From contig JBELHJ010000046.1 of assembly GCA_042091495.1 (NCBI GenBank), positions 1 through 17,990 on the forward strand: DNA of 17,990 nt. Direction: 5' to 3'. The position numbers and the translations under genes were made by a program. The notes beneath the pieces were generated by a model. The model made no database searches. It had not been told where the DNA came from and saw nothing but the letters and a program-made list of their open reading frames with translations. The stretch is from JBELHJ01 sp042091495 (GTDB taxonomy: Bacteria; Bacteroidota; Bacteroidia; Flavobacteriales; Flavobacteriaceae). Positions 1 to 7,258 of this stretch are shown in pieces (the first letter of the stretch is position 1; each line of letters starts with the position of its first letter).

Positions 1-51
1 ACGACCTCTTGACTGCCAGTCAAGCGCTCTAGCCAGCTGAGCTACATCCCC
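1..51 (-). tRNA. tRNA-Ala (anticodon GGC), 3' part cut by window edge
   Basis: Read on the minus strand, the molecule starts GGGGATGTAGCTCAG, a typical acceptor/D-arm start. The anticodon arm is a perfect 5-bp stem (CTTGA/TCAAG) around the loop CTGGCAG. The anticodon is GGC at window positions 17-15, which reads alanine codons GCC/GCU. The T arm and 3' acceptor strand lie outside the window. The fold is direct; the Ala identity rests on the anticodon only. Confidence 0.9.
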
Positions 52-62
52 AATTGCAGTTG

Positions 63-91
63 TAAATGTAAACAAATAATTAATACCCCAA
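63..91 (-). promoter_or_regulatory. candidate Bacteroidota promoter for the tRNA
   Basis: On the minus strand a TTG (91-89) lies 18 nt before TACATTTA (70-63). This fits the Bacteroidota -33/-7 pattern TTG-N17-23-TAnnTTTG except for the last base. It would start transcription a few bases before the tRNA 5' end at 51. The call is by pattern only. Confidence 0.4.
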
Positions 92-211
92 TATAATTTT
101 ACGGGATTCTCTGAGCGATCAGGGACAAGTGTTTTGAATGAATTTATACACTACAGTTTATCACTTTTAAGAGGTAATAATTGTAAATTGAAAGTGTTTA
201 AATTAATCCTT

Positions 212-529
212 ATGAAAAAACTATTTGCTTTACTCTGTATTCTTGGGGTTGCGATACCTTATTACAATATTTATCAATTTACCCAAACTAATAACGGGGT
301 TTGGTCAACAGCTTTATTTTTTGAGCAAATCAATGCCAACTATGCCATGAAGATTTTAAATGCTGATTTGGCTATTGCAGCCTCAACTTTTCTAATTTTT
401 GTTGTATATAAATTAGCTGTTAAAAAGATTAGTAAAATACAATTTGCCAAATATATGGCAGCGCTTTTTTTGGTTGGGTTTTCCCTAGCGTTGCCCCTAT
501 ACTTATTCGATAACTACAAACGTAGTTAA
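212..529 (+). CDS. small membrane protein, DUF2834-like
   Basis: This is a 105-residue, strongly hydrophobic protein with about three membrane segments: residues about 2-20, 43-62 and 79-97. Their order and the Phe-rich stretch between segments 1 and 2 resemble the DUF2834 family of small membrane proteins with no known function; that match is from memory. I chose the ATG at 212, starting MKKLFALL, because it begins the first hydrophobic helix. An upstream in-frame ATG at 134 would add 26 residues that do not look like a membrane-protein start. The gene stands alone between the tRNA and groEL and converges on groEL at a shared terminator. I see no convincing promoter. Confidence 0.65.
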   Translation: MKKLFALLCILGVAIPYYNIYQFTQTNNGVWSTALFFEQINANYAMKILNADLAIAASTFLIFVVYKLAVKKISKIQFAKYMAALFLVGFSLALPLYLFDNYKRS

Positions 530-531
530 AT

Positions 532-563
532 AAAAAAACGCCTCCATTATGGAGACGTTTTTT
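532..563. terminator. bidirectional terminator between the DUF2834-like gene and groEL
   Basis: A hairpin (arms 538-546 and 550-558, loop TTA) is flanked by an A tract on the left and a T tract on the right, so it can end transcription from both sides. One position is an A.C mismatch in plus-strand RNA but a G.U wobble in minus-strand RNA, so the stem is better paired for groESL transcripts. Confidence 0.8.
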
Positions 564-582
564 ATTGGTTTGAATATGAAGC

Positions 583-2220
583 TTACATCATACCTGGCAT
601 ACCACCACCCATTGGAGGCATAGCAGTACCAGCAGGAGCATCTTCTTTTATATCTACTAAAGCACACTCTGTAGTTAAGATCATACCAGCAACAGAAGCA
701 GCATTTTCTAATGCAATTCGAGTTACTTTCTTAGGATCTATAATACCTGCTTTAAGCATGTCTACGTATGTTTCTGTTTTGGCATCGTAACCAAAGTTGT
801 CTTTGCCTTCCATTACTTTAGACACCACAACACTACCTTCACCACCTGCATTTTCAACAATGGTTCTTAAAGGCGATTCTATAGCTCGAGCTACAATTTG
901 AACGCCTGTAGTCTCGTCTAAATTATCTGTAGTCAAGTCGTTTAGAAGTGCTTTAGCTCTTACTAGAGCAACACCACCACCAGCTACAATACCTTCTTCA
1001 ACAGCAGCTCTTGTAGCGTGAAGGGCATCGTCTACACGGTCTTTCTTTTCTTTCATCTCAACTTCTGAAGCGGCACCTACATAAAGTACGGCAACACCAC
1101 CAGCCAATTTAGCCAAACGCTCTTGAAGTTTTTCCTTATCATAATCAGAAGTCGTTGTTTCTATCTGCGCTTTGATTTGGTTTACTCTGCCTTTTATATT
1201 TTCAGCATCTCCACTACCATTAACAATAGTTGTGTTGTCTTTATCTATAGTTACTGTTTCTGCAGTACCTAACATACTTAAATCAGCATTTTCTAAAGAG
1301 AAACCTCTTTCTTCAGAAATTACAGTACCACCAGTTAAGATGGCAATATCTTCAAGCATGGCTTTTCTACGATCACCAAAACCTGGTGCTTTAACCGCAG
1401 CAATTTTAAGGCCACCTCTTAACTTGTTTACCACCAAAGTTGCCAAAGCTTGTCCTTCAACATCTTCTGCAATAATTAATAATGGTCTACTAGATTGCGC
1501 AACCGGTTCTAATATGGGAAGGATCTCCTGTAAGTTAGAGATTTTCTTATCAAATAATAAAATGTAAGGATTCTCTAAATCAGCAATCATTTTGTCAGCA
1601 TCTGTAACAAAATATGGTGATAAATACCCACGATCAAATTGCATACCTTCAACAACATCTACATAAGTATCTGTGCCTTTAGCTTCTTCAACAGTGATAA
1701 CACCCTCTTTACCAACCTTACCAAAAGCTGTTGCAATAAGCTCACCAATAGTATCGTCATTGTTCGCAGAAATAGAAGCGACTTGCTTGATTTTTTCTGA
1801 AGAGTCTCCAACCGCTTCTGACTGTTTTTCTAATTCTGAAGTAATGGTGCCTACGGCTTTATCAATACCACGCTTTAAATCCATTGGATTAGCGCCTGCA
1901 GCAACGTTTCTCAAGCCTTCTCTAACAATAGCTTGTGCTAAAACGGTGGCTGTTGTAGTACCATCACCAGCTAAATCGTTAGTTTTAGAAGCGACTTCTT
2001 TTACCATTTGAGCTCCCATGTTTTCGATTTCGTTCTCTAGCTCAATTTCTTTAGCTACAGAAACCCCATCTTTAGTTACTACTGGTGCACCAAATGATTT
2101 ACTAATAATAACATTACGACCTTTTGGTCCTAAAGTTACTTTTACTGCATTGGCTAATGCATCTACACCACGTTTTAATCCGTCGCGTGCTTCAATATCA
2201 AATTTTATATCTTTTGCCAT
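583..2220 (-). CDS. groEL: chaperonin GroEL (60 kDa, Hsp60)
   Basis: This is the large subunit of the ATP-driven chaperonin that folds cytosolic proteins inside a double-ring chamber capped by GroES. The 545-residue length is normal. It starts MAKDIKFD, carries the nucleotide-binding motifs TLGPKGRNV (about 29-37) and GDGTTTAT (85-92), and has the conserved VDDALHATRAAVEEG region that holds the catalytic Asp. It ends in the usual flexible Gly/Met tail (GGGMPGMM). The start lies 18 nt after groES, so the two are surely one operon. No CIRCE element (HrcA operator) is visible upstream of groES, so heat-shock control is not obvious from the sequence. The gene appears intact. Confidence 0.99.
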   Translation of the reverse strand: MAKDIKFDIEARDGLKRGVDALANAVKVTLGPKGRNVIISKSFGAPVVTKDGVSVAKEIELENEIENMGAQMVKEVASKTNDLAGDGTTTATVLAQAIVREGLRNVAAGANPMDLKRGIDKAVGTITSELEKQSEAVGDSSEKIKQVASISANNDDTIGELIATAFGKVGKEGVITVEEAKGTDTYVDVVEGMQFDRGYLSPYFVTDADKMIADLENPYILLFDKKISNLQEILPILEPVAQSSRPLLIIAEDVEGQALATLVVNKLRGGLKIAAVKAPGFGDRRKAMLEDIAILTGGTVISEERGFSLENADLSMLGTAETVTIDKDNTTIVNGSGDAENIKGRVNQIKAQIETTTSDYDKEKLQERLAKLAGGVAVLYVGAASEVEMKEKKDRVDDALHATRAAVEEGIVAGGGVALVRAKALLNDLTTDNLDETTGVQIVARAIESPLRTIVENAGGEGSVVVSKVMEGKDNFGYDAKTETYVDMLKAGIIDPKKVTRIALENAASVAGMILTTECALVDIKEDAPAGTAMPPMGGGMPGMM

Positions 2221-2238
2221 TTTAAAATATCTTTATAG

Positions 2239-2514
2239 TTAAACAATTGCTAAGATGTCGCTCTCGCGCATAATTAAGTAATCATTGCCTTCTAACTTAA
2301 GTTCTGTGCCAGAATACTTACCGTAAAGGACAGTATCACCAACTTTAACAGTTAAAGGTTCATCTTTCGTGCCGTTACCAACAGCTACCACTTTACCTTT
2401 TTGAGGTTTTTCTTTAGCGTTGTCTGGAATAATAATTCCTGCCGCTGTTTTAGTCTCTGCTTCAACAGGCTCAACAAGAACTCTGTCTGCTAAAGGTTTA
2501 ATGTTTAGTGCCAT
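2239..2514 (-). CDS. groES: co-chaperonin GroES (10 kDa)
   Basis: GroES is the heptameric lid of the GroEL chamber. The protein has 91 residues and starts with the IKPLADRVLVEP motif (positions 5-16). Its central mobile-loop region is ETKTAAGIIIPDNAKEKP, and later come the VGDTVLYGKYSGTE and DYLIMRESDILAIV blocks, all standard for the family. It is the first gene of the groES-groEL operon. The leader (2515-2640) holds candidate promoter elements, listed separately, and contains the terminator of the upstream secG operon. Confidence 0.99.
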   Translation of the reverse strand: MALNIKPLADRVLVEPVEAETKTAAGIIIPDNAKEKPQKGKVVAVGNGTKDEPLTVKVGDTVLYGKYSGTELKLEGNDYLIMRESDILAIV

Positions 2515-2542
2515 TATTTTAATGTTTTAAATATTAATTTTT

Positions 2543-2589
2543 CAAAATTTAAATTTGCTAAAAATATGCCAACTCCGAATAACTGACAA
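2543..2589 (-). promoter_or_regulatory. candidate promoter region of groES-groEL
   Basis: Two overlapping Bacteroidota-type promoters can be read on the minus strand. One is TTG (2589-2587), 20 nt, TATTTTTA (2566-2559). The other is TTG (2572-2570), 19 nt, AAATTTTG (2550-2543). Each has one mismatch to TAnnTTTG, and I cannot choose between them. The same stretch also contains a sigma-54-like GG-N10-GC element, discussed in the findings. Confidence 0.45.
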
Positions 2590-2597
2590 ATTTTCAT

Positions 2598-2624
2598 AAA
2601 AAAAGCCAACCTCAAAGGTTGGCT
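2598..2624 (-). terminator. terminator of the miaB-to-secG operon
   Basis: A perfect 9-bp stem (2604-2612 with 2616-2624) with a 3-nt loop is followed on the minus strand by seven U (A at 2598-2604). It lies 22 nt after the secG stop and separates the secG transcript from groES. Confidence 0.9.
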
Positions 2625-2646
2625 TGTGTTATAGTAAAACTGAAAA

Positions 2647-3015
2647 TTAATCTTCAGTATTTTCATTATTTTCAAGTGCGTCTTTTATAATAGCATCAGT
2701 ATCATCAGCAGGAGTTGCTGCTTCAGGGAGTGCTGTAGACGTTTCAGTTTGGTCTAATGCTTTAGATTCTATATTACCGTTGGCACCTTCAATAGCTACG
2801 TTAGAAAGTAAGATTAATACTAATAATAATGAAGCTAAAGTCCAGGTACTTTTATCAAGGAAGTCTGTTGTTTTTTGAACACCTCCAAGTTGTTGTGAAC
2901 CGGCACCAAATGTCGAGGATAATCCACCACCCTTAGGATTTTGAACCATAATTACTACGACAAGTAAAAATGCTACAACGATAATTAGACCTAGAAATAT
3001 TGTAAATGTACTCAT
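2647..3015 (-). CDS. secG: preprotein translocase subunit SecG
   Basis: SecG is the small inner-membrane subunit of the SecYEG channel and assists SecA-driven export. The protein has 122 residues with the classic layout. A first membrane helix (about 4-24) is followed by the family motif QNPKGGGLSSTFG and the QLGGVQKTTDFLDKSTW segment, then a second helix (about 57-76). The acidic C-terminal tail of about 45 residues is the usual variable extension in Bacteroidota. It is the last gene of the cluster, starting 5 nt after the TPR-like gene and ending at a strong terminator. Confidence 0.97.
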   Translation of the reverse strand: MSTFTIFLGLIIVVAFLLVVVIMVQNPKGGGLSSTFGAGSQQLGGVQKTTDFLDKSTWTLASLLLVLILLSNVAIEGANGNIESKALDQTETSTALPEAATPADDTDAIIKDALENNENTED

Positions 3016-3020
3016 GTTTA

Positions 3021-3824
3021 CTATTTGTTATATTCTTCTAATGCTTTAATTTTTTTTATCTGGTCTGCAAAGAAACTATTTTTTTCTGGATATTTCAAAC
3101 TTAAAATCTTATAAGATTGAATCGCTTTTTTGTAGTTTTTTTGTTCTAAGTAAATACGTGCCAAGGTTTCGGTCATAAGCTCATGATTACCCTTGGGATT
3201 GTTTTTTGCTAAATTCTTCTTATTCTCAAGTATTTTCTTCGGGACAATCTTTGGGTTTTCTGATAAAAACTTATCTATAAGTGCTTGTTTCTTATTTAAA
3301 ATGTCAGATTTTTGATTTTTGTCTTGTGGTGTTTTCTCTTTAGATGCTTCGGTTCTGTCAATTGGTTTAAAATTGCTGAGCTTTAGCCACTCGGTAAACG
3401 AGTGCGTTTCATTAGGTTTAAATTCTAAAGGGCTTCCTATTTTAAGTTCATTTTCGAGGGCTTGGGTATCTTTATTTACATCATATGAACTTATTTCTTT
3501 TAATGCAGATGGCTGTGATTCTTTAACTGTTATGCTTGGGTTGATAGATTTCTTTTCTCCCTGAACAGAGGTATCATTGGTTTTTGAAAACGCATCAGAA
3601 GTTATAAACTCAAAAAGCATACTCCGGTCTGTAGTATGTGCTGCTGTAGTTTTTAATTCGTGATTATATTTAAAACTGCCTTTATTTTTAAGTCCTTTTA
3701 ACAAAAGTGCACGAGCAGATTGAAGATATGGGTATTGAATAAGTAAATGATTTAAGCCTTCAAGATGTTTGGTGTTAACTTGTTGAGGTTGTGAAATGAG
3801 CTTTATAAAATCGTCCTTAACCAT
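3021..3824 (-). CDS. TPR-like protein of unknown function between lptE and secG
   Basis: I do not recognise a named function. The 267-residue protein has three parts. The N-terminal helical region (about 1-80) contains LNHLLIQYPYLQSARALLLK and a HTTDRSMLFEFI motif. The middle (about 90-205) is long, low in complexity and rich in Lys, Asn, Ser and Glu, probably disordered, and contains a SFTEWLKLSNFKPI patch. The C-terminal helical pair (about 214-262) looks like one TPR repeat: LARIYLEQKNYKKAIQSYKI followed by a KYPEKNSFFADQIKK helix. There is no signal peptide or membrane segment, so it is probably cytosolic. It starts 1 nt after the lptE stop, so it is translationally linked to lptE and secG. 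A role in envelope biogenesis is inferred from context only. Confidence 0.8.
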   Translation of the reverse strand: MVKDDFIKLISQPQQVNTKHLEGLNHLLIQYPYLQSARALLLKGLKNKGSFKYNHELKTTAAHTTDRSMLFEFITSDAFSKTNDTSVQGEKKSINPSITVKESQPSALKEISSYDVNKDTQALENELKIGSPLEFKPNETHSFTEWLKLSNFKPIDRTEASKEKTPQDKNQKSDILNKKQALIDKFLSENPKIVPKKILENKKNLAKNNPKGNHELMTETLARIYLEQKNYKKAIQSYKILSLKYPEKNSFFADQIKKIKALEEYNK

Positions 3825-3825
3825 A

Positions 3826-4332
3826 TTACCATTTAGCTAATGTTGCGTTGAAGATATCTTGCGTTATACGTTCAAAAATTTCCTCTACTGCTGTAGCTTT
3901 TACACTGCCAAGAAGCTGTGCACTCCCCTCATAATCATAGAAAAAATTAAAACGCTGTTCTAAATCATCTTCAGGATTCAAGGTATTAAAAAAACGGACA
4001 TTAACTGCTATGGTTAGTCGGTTTTGAGCCGCTGTATTTTGAGCAGTAGCAGTTGTTGGTGCTATACGGTATTCCATAATCTCCCCTTCGTAAATTAGAT
4101 TTCCACCAGATTTTACAAGGTCTAAACTGGTTTGATTTAATAATAAATCTTGAAGTGTATTGGTAAATTCTATATCAAGACCAGGTTCAACTAACGGGGC
4201 ATTATTTTGAAAAAAATTAACCTGAAAGGTTTTGGTTCCAGCTGGTATAGAGGCTCCGGTAAATGAGTAAAATCCACAGCTCGTTGTAAAAAAAAGTAAT
4301 ACTGTGGCAATAAAAAAAGATTTAAATTTCAA
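3826..4332 (-). CDS. lptE: LPS assembly lipoprotein LptE
   Basis: LptE is the outer-membrane lipoprotein that plugs LptD and helps insert lipopolysaccharide into the outer leaflet. From the TTG at 4332 the protein starts MKFKSFFIATVLLFFTTSCG, a lipoprotein signal peptide with Cys19 as the lipidation site. It continues with the family's GFYSFTGASIP start and a mixed alpha/beta LptE body ending ERITQDIFNATLAKW. Mature length, about 150 residues, is normal for Bacteroidota. The open frame extends to a GTG at 4383, but that start overlaps the upstream activator gene by 44 nt and puts 17 extra residues before the signal peptide. The TTG start leaves a 7-nt gap, so I prefer it; no ATG is available. 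Confidence 0.85.
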   Translation of the reverse strand: MKFKSFFIATVLLFFTTSCGFYSFTGASIPAGTKTFQVNFFQNNAPLVEPGLDIEFTNTLQDLLLNQTSLDLVKSGGNLIYEGEIMEYRIAPTTATAQNTAAQNRLTIAVNVRFFNTLNPEDDLEQRFNFFYDYEGSAQLLGSVKATAVEEIFERITQDIFNATLAKW

Positions 4333-4339
4333 AACTTGC

Positions 4340-5611
4340 TTATAAATCAAATTGTTTAATTTTTCGGTATAAAGTGCGTTCACTAATACCTAGTTCAGCA
4401 GCAGCTAATTTACGTTTTCCCTTATGACGTTCAAGAGATTTTTTAATTAATTCTAATTCTTTATCGTGAATAGATAAGGTTTCTTCTTCTTCAACTTCTT
4501 CAGCAAAGTGGTATTTGTCATCAGTATCTACTAGAGAGTCTTCAACAATGTCTACATTGGTAGTCTCAGGAAGCGTTAGTAATTCCTCGTTACTCGTGTC
4601 AGGGACTTCTGTCGAACTATCGTTGTCACCATAAATTTTTTGAATAAGCCCTTCATGATCTTTTTGAACTTTTGTAGCATCACCATGTTTCATGAGTTCC
4701 ATAGTAAGCTTCTTGAGATCATTTAAATCAGCTTTCATATCAAAAAGCACTTTGTAGAGTATTTCTCTTTCGTTATTAAATTCACTTTCGGTTTTATTAT
4801 TGCTAACTATAGCCGGTAAATTATCAGAGATATTGGGCAAGTAATCTTTAAGTGTAACGGCATCTACTAAACGACTCTCTTCCAGAACCGAAAGTTGCTC
4901 AGCCACATTGCGTAATTGTCTTACGTTTCCATTCCATCTATTTTTGGTTAGTAAAGCAACTGCATGTTCATCTAGTTTAATAGTAGGCATTTTATATTTC
5001 AGCGCAAAGTCTGATGCAAATTTCCTAAACAATAAATGAATGTCATCTTTACGTTGTCTAAGCGGTGGAAGGTTAATTTCTATAGTACTTAACCTGTAAT
5101 AGAGGTCTTCTCTAAATTTTTCTTTTTTTATGGCATCGTGCATGTGCACATTAGTAGCAGCTACAATACGCACATTAGTTTTTTGTACTTTACTTGAACC
5201 TACCTTTATAAATTCACCATTCTCAAGTACCCTAAGTAATCTTACTTGGGTGGTTAATGGAAGCTCACCAACTTCATCTAAAAAAATAGTGCCGCCATCA
5301 GCGACTTCAAAATAACCATTTCTAGTTTGAGTAGCTCCAGTAAAAGCGCCTTTCTCGTGGCCAAATAGTTCGCTGTCTATAGTACCTTCTGGAATGGCTC
5401 CACAGTTTACAGCTATGTATTTGCCGTGTTTTCTGTGTGAAAGTTGATGGATGATTTTTGGAATACTTTCTTTACCCACACCACTCTCACCAGTCACTAG
5501 CACTGAAATGTCTGTAGGTGCAACTTGTAGCGCCTTTTCAATGGCACGGTTTAATTTAGGATCATTTCCAATGATACCAAAACGTTGTTTTATTGCTTGA
5601 ACAGATTCCAT
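4340..5611 (-). CDS. sigma-54-dependent transcriptional activator without receiver domain
   Basis: This is an AAA+ bacterial enhancer-binding protein that remodels RNA polymerase carrying sigma-54. In its 423 residues I see Walker A GESGVGKE (41-48), the sigma-54 contact loop GAFTGA (88-93), Walker B in GGTIFLDEVGEL (106-117), the arginine-finger region FREDLYYRL, and a C-terminal Fis-type helix-turn-helix (about 395-423: KGKRKLAAAELGISERTLYR). There is no N-terminal receiver, GAF or PAS domain, since the AAA+ module begins within about 20 residues of the start. The linker from about 300 to 390 is long and strongly acidic. It lies 15 nt after miaB and just before lptE, so it is probably co-transcribed with them. 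The signal it responds to and its targets are unknown. Confidence 0.93.
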   Translation of the reverse strand: MESVQAIKQRFGIIGNDPKLNRAIEKALQVAPTDISVLVTGESGVGKESIPKIIHQLSHRKHGKYIAVNCGAIPEGTIDSELFGHEKGAFTGATQTRNGYFEVADGGTIFLDEVGELPLTTQVRLLRVLENGEFIKVGSSKVQKTNVRIVAATNVHMHDAIKKEKFREDLYYRLSTIEINLPPLRQRKDDIHLLFRKFASDFALKYKMPTIKLDEHAVALLTKNRWNGNVRQLRNVAEQLSVLEESRLVDAVTLKDYLPNISDNLPAIVSNNKTESEFNNEREILYKVLFDMKADLNDLKKLTMELMKHGDATKVQKDHEGLIQKIYGDNDSSTEVPDTSNEELLTLPETTNVDIVEDSLVDTDDKYHFAEEVEEEETLSIHDKELELIKKSLERHKGKRKLAAAELGISERTLYRKIKQFDL

Positions 5612-5626
5612 AGTAGTTTGTGTCTG

Positions 5627-7072
5627 TTAATTGTTTTCAGAATATCCTACAGCTTCCCCAATTAATGTGGCGCTGGTACAATCTTTGATTTTTACATTTA
5701 CAAAATCTCCAACTTTATAAGATGCTTTTTCAAAAATTACCACGGTGTTTTGAGAGTTTCTTCCAGACCAATGTTTATCCGATCGTTTAGAAGCTTTCTC
5801 AATGAGCACTTCTTCTATTTTCCCTAAATGCTGTTCAGTGCGGTATAAAGCATGTTTTTGCTGTAGTGCTATAATTTCGTTTAAACGTCTTTTTTTGATG
5901 TCTTCTGGAATATCATCTTCCATTTTTCTTCCTGCCAGCGTGCCTGGACGTTCTGAGTAAGCAAACATAAAACCAAAGTCGTATTTAACATATTCCATGA
6001 GGCTTAACGTATCTTTATGGTCTTCCTCTGTTTCAGTTGGGAAGCCTGCAATCATATCCTGACTAATTGCACAATCCGGAATTATACGTTTAATATTATC
6101 AATCAGTTCAAAATATTCCTCGCGCGTATGCTGTCTGTTCATCGCTTGTAAAATACGATTACTACCACTTTGAACAGGGAGATGTATATAATTACATATG
6201 TTACGATGTTTACCCATGGCCTCTATAACATCTAATGTCATATCTTGTGGATTTGAAGTAGAAAATCTAAAACGCATTTTTGGTTGAGCTAAAGCACATA
6301 GGTCTAATAATTTTGCAAAATTAACAGCAGTAGCTTTTTGCATTTCAGTGGCTTTGATAAAATCCTTTTTTAGACCTCCTCCATACCACAAGTAACTGTC
6401 TACGTTTTGACCTAATAGGGTCACTTCTTTAAACCCTTTGTTCCATAAGTCGTTAACTTCCTCAACAATACTTTGTGGATCTCGGCTACGTTCCCTTCCT
6501 CGAGTAAATGGGACAACACAAAACGTACACATGTTATCGCAGCCCCTAGTAATGGAAACAAAAGCGGTTACACCATTGGAATTTAATCTAACAGGCGCTA
6601 CATCGCCGTAGGTCTCTTCTTTAGAAAGAATTACGTTTACGGCATTGCGTCCTTCATCAACTTCGTTTATAAGATTAGGAAGGTCTTTGTATGCATCAGG
6701 GCCTACAACTAAATCCACCATTTTTTCTTCTTCAAGAAATTTTTCTTTCAATCGTTCAGCCATACAACCTAAAACCCCAATCTTCATACTGGGGTTGATT
6801 TTTTTTACGGCATTATATTTTTCAAGACGTTTTCTAACGGTTTGTTCAGCTTTATCTCTAATTGAACAGGTGTTTACCAAAACCAAATCGGCGTCTTCAA
6901 GATTTTGGGTCGTATTAAAACCTTCTTTAGATAAAATAGAGGCTACAATTTCGCTATCGCTAAAATTCATCTGGCAGCCATAGCTTTCAATAAATAACTT
7001 GCGATTGTTACCCTTGGAATGTTCTAAATTCAAACTTTGTCCTTGTTTGTCCTCTTCTATGATCTTCTCCAT
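5627..7072 (-). CDS. miaB: tRNA-2-methylthio-N6-dimethylallyladenosine synthase MiaB
   Basis: MiaB is a radical-SAM enzyme that adds the methylthio group to N6-isopentenyladenosine at position 37 of tRNAs reading UNN codons. The 481-residue protein has the N-terminal methylthiotransferase domain, with cluster cysteines Cys33 (ESYGCQMN), Cys69 (VNTCS) and Cys103 (LGCMAE). The radical-SAM triad is Cys178, Cys182 and Cys185 (GCDNMCTFC), and a C-terminal TRAM-type RNA-binding domain covers about 415-478. The TRGRERSRDP block and the GQNVDSY motif favour MiaB over RimO or MtaB. A N-terminal extension of about 23 residues precedes the domain. It is the first gene of the cluster and has a good promoter. 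Confidence 0.97.
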   Translation of the reverse strand: MEKIIEEDKQGQSLNLEHSKGNNRKLFIESYGCQMNFSDSEIVASILSKEGFNTTQNLEDADLVLVNTCSIRDKAEQTVRKRLEKYNAVKKINPSMKIGVLGCMAERLKEKFLEEEKMVDLVVGPDAYKDLPNLINEVDEGRNAVNVILSKEETYGDVAPVRLNSNGVTAFVSITRGCDNMCTFCVVPFTRGRERSRDPQSIVEEVNDLWNKGFKEVTLLGQNVDSYLWYGGGLKKDFIKATEMQKATAVNFAKLLDLCALAQPKMRFRFSTSNPQDMTLDVIEAMGKHRNICNYIHLPVQSGSNRILQAMNRQHTREEYFELIDNIKRIIPDCAISQDMIAGFPTETEEDHKDTLSLMEYVKYDFGFMFAYSERPGTLAGRKMEDDIPEDIKKRRLNEIIALQQKHALYRTEQHLGKIEEVLIEKASKRSDKHWSGRNSQNTVVIFEKASYKVGDFVNVKIKDCTSATLIGEAVGYSENN

Positions 7073-7102
7073 ATAGTATTATAAAGGATGTATATTTTGG
7101 GG

Positions 7103-7136
7103 CAAAGTTACAATTAAAATTGAATATTTATGACAA
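7103..7136 (-). promoter_or_regulatory. promoter of the miaB-to-secG operon
   Basis: On the minus strand TAACTTTG (7110-7103) is a perfect match to the Bacteroidota -7 element TAnnTTTG. A TTG lies 23 nt upstream (7136-7134), at the long end of the accepted spacing. The transcript would have a leader of about 25 nt before the miaB ATG at 7072. Confidence 0.65.
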
Positions 7137-7210
7137 AATGACAGACATATTAATTGAGGCGATTTCAGCTTTTCTGAATTTTTATTTTTGTGAATTTTAA
7201 CAAGAATCTT

Positions 7211-7238
7211 TTGATTTTTAAATTTTCATATACATTTG
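7211..7238 (+). promoter_or_regulatory. promoter of topA
   Basis: TACATTTG (7231-7238) matches TAnnTTTG perfectly. A TTG (7211-7213, within TTTTG) lies 17 nt upstream. The predicted start leaves a leader of only about 15 nt before the ATG at 7259. This supports 7259 rather than the in-frame ATG at 7190, which lies upstream of the promoter. Confidence 0.65.
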
Positions 7239-7258
7239 TAACATCAAAAAACCTAATA

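Noticed and set aside
1172..2242. Open frames on the plus strand opposite groEL (1172-1567, 1673-2011, 2018-2242)
   Set aside because: They are antisense shadows of an intact groEL, with low-complexity Ser/Pro/Leu-rich translations and no promoter.
2515..2640. A CIRCE/HrcA operator expected before groES
   Set aside because: No inverted repeat resembling TTAGCACTC-N9-GAGTGCTAA is present on either strand of the leader.
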